Of a stretch of 23,368 nt of DNA, positions 19,739 to 23,368 are shown piece by piece. A model generated the notes under the pieces. That model did no database searches. It saw only the letters and a list, made by a program, of their open reading frames with translations, and had not been told where the DNA came from. The position numbers were made by a program, and so were the translations under genes. Origin of the DNA: Fragilaria crotonensis (lineage: Eukaryota > Bacillariophyta > Fragilariophyceae > Fragilariales > Fragilariaceae); contig JAKSYS010000807.1 of NCBI GenBank assembly GCA_022925895.1, positions 1 through 23,368 of the forward strand. Direction: 5' to 3'. How positions within the stretch are numbered: position 1 is the first letter of the stretch; each line of letters begins with the position of its first letter.

Positions 19739-21789
19739 GTGAGATCAACGGGGGCAACTTCATCGCAGAACAGGACATCAACCACAAAAAAATAAATGAT
19801 CTTAGTGCTGCACAGGTGGGTGGGTGGAATGCTTGCACGCTCTTACGGCAGCATTAGTAAAAAACGGCAAAGGGTCTTGGCGGCCAACATGCCATTTCGA
19901 TGGTGGCATCGGTCATCTAGCTATTGAACGTGATGGTCTTTAGATTGATCCTTCAAGGTCAGGAGCAGCACAAATTGCCGCTGACTTATCGTCAATGATT
20001 TCTGATGCATCCTGCGGCTTGAGGTGCACAATGAACCAAATTGGGTATACATAAGGCGATTTATGTCCCTTCTTGGATCCATTCCGCTGAACGAGTTTAT
20101 AAAAGTGAACAACCAAGAAATGAAGCACAGGGAAGAGTTGGTGAAACAGGATGACCTAGACAAGCCGCAATCCACAACCAACGTGCTGTCCTACGCTTTG
20201 ACAGCTTCCTGGCTTTTGAGGGCAATGAGGAGCTGCACCAGCAGAGGCCACCAAAGCCACTCCGCATGGTGAGTGAAGACAACTTGTTGCTGCCAGCAAT
20301 GGACATGTTCCTGTGAATGCATTACTCAACTTGAACAACATCCCCATTGTACAAAGAGGCAGGAGCAGGTATGACAATCATGCTCAAATGGCACCTGGCA
20401 GTTGCAGGATGCACCAGGCATGCAAGGTAAGCTCGCTTGGGTCACGCAGGCGTGGCAAATGCCTCAACATCAAACACCAAATGGAGTTCATCCTCATCGA
20501 TGCATGTGATGTAGCTAAAGATGACTCAACCACCGCTGAAAAACTTAGCACAGCAGGAGCTTGAGCTGTAACTCTTGCAGACTCACCATCTTGTGAGCTC
20601 AAATTTCACCTGGGTGGAAGTTGGCATTATGCTCCAGGATGAACAGCCCAGATATTTGCTGGCTGGATGATTGATCCAATGGAGCACCCATTTTGTTGGC
20701 ATCATTGTTCACGTACTAGCCCATATAGTAGGTGGTTCTTGTGCAAATTGAAAGGAAGTCCCTAATCATGTTGAGATGTTGTGGAGCATGAGTATGTTCA
20801 GTTGGCAACACATCCAGCATTGTTTGGTATGCTTTCTTTGATGAAAATGAAGGTTCAATCCCGCAAAGCTATAAGCCTTTTACTCATGGCCCCATCCCTA
20901 TTCCTGGTGAGCTGATGGGACAACAAATGTGGAGAGGATGCGCCTTCCATCATACAGCAAGCTCACAACACAAAAACACTACAAGAACAAGTTTCAGCCA
21001 GCAATTTGCCATCAAAGACTCAGCACCAACAACTGAAACAGAACAAGTGTTGAAAGACAGGAATACTTTGCTAATCTTGACAATGTCGTTCTAATGGTGG
21101 ATACGGACAAGAATATCACTGGTTACAGATTAATCATCTGCCAAGTGAAAGCAATAGGTTAAGGCTATAAAAGCGGAGCAAACATGTGAATTGCTCCTAG
21201 TATGGAATCCAGTTTGGGCAATGAAGAAGATCAAATGGTCACTTCAAGAAAGCAACACAGAATTTGTGCGGGGAGTACGTTGTAAGTCATTGTTATACAT
21301 GGAAGAGAAAAATGAAGGACATAACAACTAACAACTCCGCCTTTACATGTTATTTCCCGTGCCAAGCGCGAAGGGCAGCCATTTCAGGGACATCAAATTT
21401 AGCAGATCAAATTTGCAATGTTGGCCTGGGCCTCGGACCATTGTCATGACGCTCACGCCTCTGGGCAATAACATGGGCATACACGACTATTGAGAAGCAA
21501 TCTCGATCACGAGCTCCATCAACATTTGGTGCTAGTTTCCTAGATTTGCAGAGGACTGTGAACTGATCCATGAGGATACTCGCACAATCCACCAATAAAG
21601 CCGGAACAGACCAATGACGAATGACTCGAAGAGGGATAAAATATTAGTGAATTATTGTCAAAGCATTAGCCCGAGGGAACGAGGCGATTCTAATACTTGA
21701 ACTAGAATAACCTTGAAGAGCAAAACTATAACTGAGGTCCGCAAAAAGCCGAGTATGTTCGTTGGCCATAAGACGCCAGCGCCTATCAC
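19739..21789. other. Low-GC stretch, no recognisable gene
   Basis: Short open frames only (up to 86 codons), none with a motif. Directly right of the YR element the plus strand opens as EINGGNFIAEQDINHKK and stops at 19855, which may be a fragment of whatever the element inserted into. No terminal repeats were seen. The last 180 bases lie downstream of the desaturase stop and should contain its 3' UTR and poly(A) signal; I could not place a definite signal. Confidence 0.45.
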
Positions 21790-23272
21790 TTAAAGCGACG
21801 CAGCTGAGTCGCCAGGCTTGTTCAGCGAAAAGACGAATTCCAAACATTCTCGACAGGCCGATGCCAAGTCAAGTGTCTGTCGAGGAACAACTCCATGCTT
21901 TCGACAGATGTGTTCGTACTCATCATACATCTCGGCGAAATGCGCTGAACAGATGGTCGGCATTGTATGGTGTAATCCCTGATTATTGAGTCCCCGGTGG
22001 CCCACGTCATGATCGGATTACCGACTGAATAATCGAGCGCAGTACTTATCTGTTGCGCGGTCCAACATGAATCGTGGTGCCACTCCATTGCGTCGCTTCC
22101 TGCACATGAGATGTCTGTGTCATCGTCGTCCAGATGATACTCATTCCAATCCACGGCCAAATCTCGGCAAAGAGTGCCTCAGAAGGGAGCATAACCCCTG
22201 CAACGCAAGCAAAAACTGGGTATAACAGCACAAAGAATGAGGGAAGCATGCTGAGTAGTAGCGTTCGTTTGCTTACAGCTGCAGGTATAGGGGTGATATT
22301 CACGTCAAAGTTCGGCGTTGTCGTTTCCAACAAGGTTCGCAACGGCTGCAAGATGCAGGTTCCTAATGTAGTTAAGCAACCTTTCCATATAAATGTCCAT
22401 CCTTGGTTAAAATTGGATGGTTGCACGTAAGGCTCTTGTTCGCGAGCCAGTCGTGCAGCGGCGAAATGATGTACATCAACGTCGTGCTGAGGGTCGTTGG
22501 TATACTGGTGGTGCGACAAGACATGCTGCGGAATCCATACATACACGTTGAATAGAATTGGATGCGCCGTGAACTGAGCCCAAAAGTTGATAGCAGGGTT
22601 TGAACTGAGAGCACCATGGGTGGCCTCATGGACAGTGTGAGCCGCCAGGAGCCACTGAGCCAACGGCAGCATGAGCGTAGCAAGAAAGTGACCTCGCAGC
22701 CATCCCATCCAACAAGTGGCGCACAGCATGGCAAACCCTACCGTTCTCGCCCAGTGTTTCGGAGTCGCCTTCATAGATTCGGTATTTGGGAATCTCCTGA
22801 GAACCATGGCCTGAAGGTCGCGGCGTAGAGCAGAATTAATCTCAGGCACTTGACGAACAACACTATCATCCAACGCAAAGACGTAAGGACCTTGAAGAGC
22901 TCGTTCACTTTCTATTTGACTGCGACGCAGCCCTGCTCGAGTCGGTAATGGAACTTCTGAAACGTCAAGAGTTGGAAGATTAGCGAGCACTGCTTTGGCT
23001 TTCTTTTCACCGTGCATGTGAATAGCATGAAAGATGGGGGTCACGTCTCTTCCTCGAGCGTATTCTAACAACCACCTCCCGCCCTTGTGTTTGTCAGCGT
23101 AATCCTTCAAGTCATACCAAACACCATCAATGCGAAGTGGCAATACTCCGAGACCATTGGCAGTTTGCGTGGTGAGCGACTTAACGCTTTCGCAAGGAAC
23201 ACTGATCATGCATGACGCCGATGGCAAGAAGAAAAGGAGCAAAGACCGAGGTGTTGTTAAGACGCCCTTCAT
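21790..23272 (-). CDS. Cytochrome b5-fused front-end desaturase, frame broken twice
   Basis: This is a membrane di-iron enzyme of the ER (or plastid envelope) type that inserts a double bond into an acyl or sphingoid chain using electrons from its own cytochrome b5 domain. The ATG at 23272 is followed by a hydrophobic leader (residues 10-20). The cytochrome b5 part is at residues about 48-100 with heme motif HKGG (62-65; usually HPGG) and a second His at 82-87. Histidine box 1 is HEATH (215-219), box 2 is HVLSHH (250-255). Transmembrane segments surround residues 180-215 and 330-370. The first frame ends at 22046. The family pattern continues in a second frame (SCWTAQQISTALDYS) and a third (GLNNQGLHHTMP, the QxxHH box 3; then AEMYDEYEHICRKHGV) to the stop at 21790. 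Two missing bases, at about 22075-22110 and in a G run at 21992-21995, would give about 494 residues, normal for the family. Regioselectivity cannot be told from sequence alone. Confidence 0.85.
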
Positions 23273-23368
23273 GGCCAAAGTCTTGGCGACTTAGTGCCGA
23301 CGTGCTGGCATACGTTGGAAGTGCCAACATAAGTTTTAGAGTGCGTTTAGATGTTTAGATTTTCAAGG

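Noticed and set aside
22046..22110. A 54-nt intron (GT after TQTSH to CAG) explaining the first desaturase frame break
   Set aside because: It would splice in phase, but would remove the conserved stretch around CWTAQQ that aligns with the family, and a second break would remain.
1..23368. tRNA genes, rRNA or a CRISPR array
   Set aside because: I saw no tRNA B-box in a cloverleaf context, no rRNA-like blocks and no regularly spaced repeat array. The repeats found are tandem or element-terminal.

Overview
The window looks like nuclear DNA of a diatom (stramenopile alga). The DUF6824-type gene belongs to a family expanded in diatoms. It has a short spliceosomal intron, and there is a plant/alga-type front-end desaturase with a fused cytochrome b5 domain. 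Most of the rest is transposable-element DNA of types I recognise from diatom genomes. I cannot name the species. I see no tRNA, rRNA, CRISPR array or operon.

Only two host genes are supported, both on the minus strand: a DUF6824 gene at 3040-3557 (two clear exons, possibly more downstream exons to about 2.38 kb) and a front-end desaturase at 21790-23272. All three histidine boxes and the cytochrome b5 domain of the desaturase are visible, but its reading frame is broken twice near the 3' end.

Layout: 1-2140 is low-GC DNA with no recognisable gene. 2383-3557 is the DUF6824 locus, and 3558-4460 is its upstream region, packed with GTAC tetranucleotides. 4625-5343 is a 719-bp MITE-like element with 23-bp perfect terminal inverted repeats and flanking TA. 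5506-6110 is a Ty1/copia RNase H relic (minus strand) with an internal 57-bp tandem duplication. About 6.9-12.6 kb is a decayed APE-type LINE (minus strand) with endonuclease, truncated reverse transcriptase, RNase H and C-terminal region; its polymerase core is deleted. 12.9-14.56 kb is unassigned low-GC DNA. 14562-19738 is a GC-rich tyrosine-recombinase (DIRS/PAT-like) retrotransposon with gag, RT, RNase H and recombinase, bounded by split direct repeats. 19.74-21.79 kb is again unassigned low-GC DNA, followed by the desaturase.

The most interesting structure is the tyrosine-recombinase element. In coding orientation its repeats follow the order A1 - genes - B1A2 - B2, as expected for replication through a circle. 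Between A2 and B2 lies a 97-bp insert made of four back-to-back hairpins and a G-rich run. Single-base losses break this element and also the desaturase. They may reflect real decay or assembly indels, and raw reads would decide between these.
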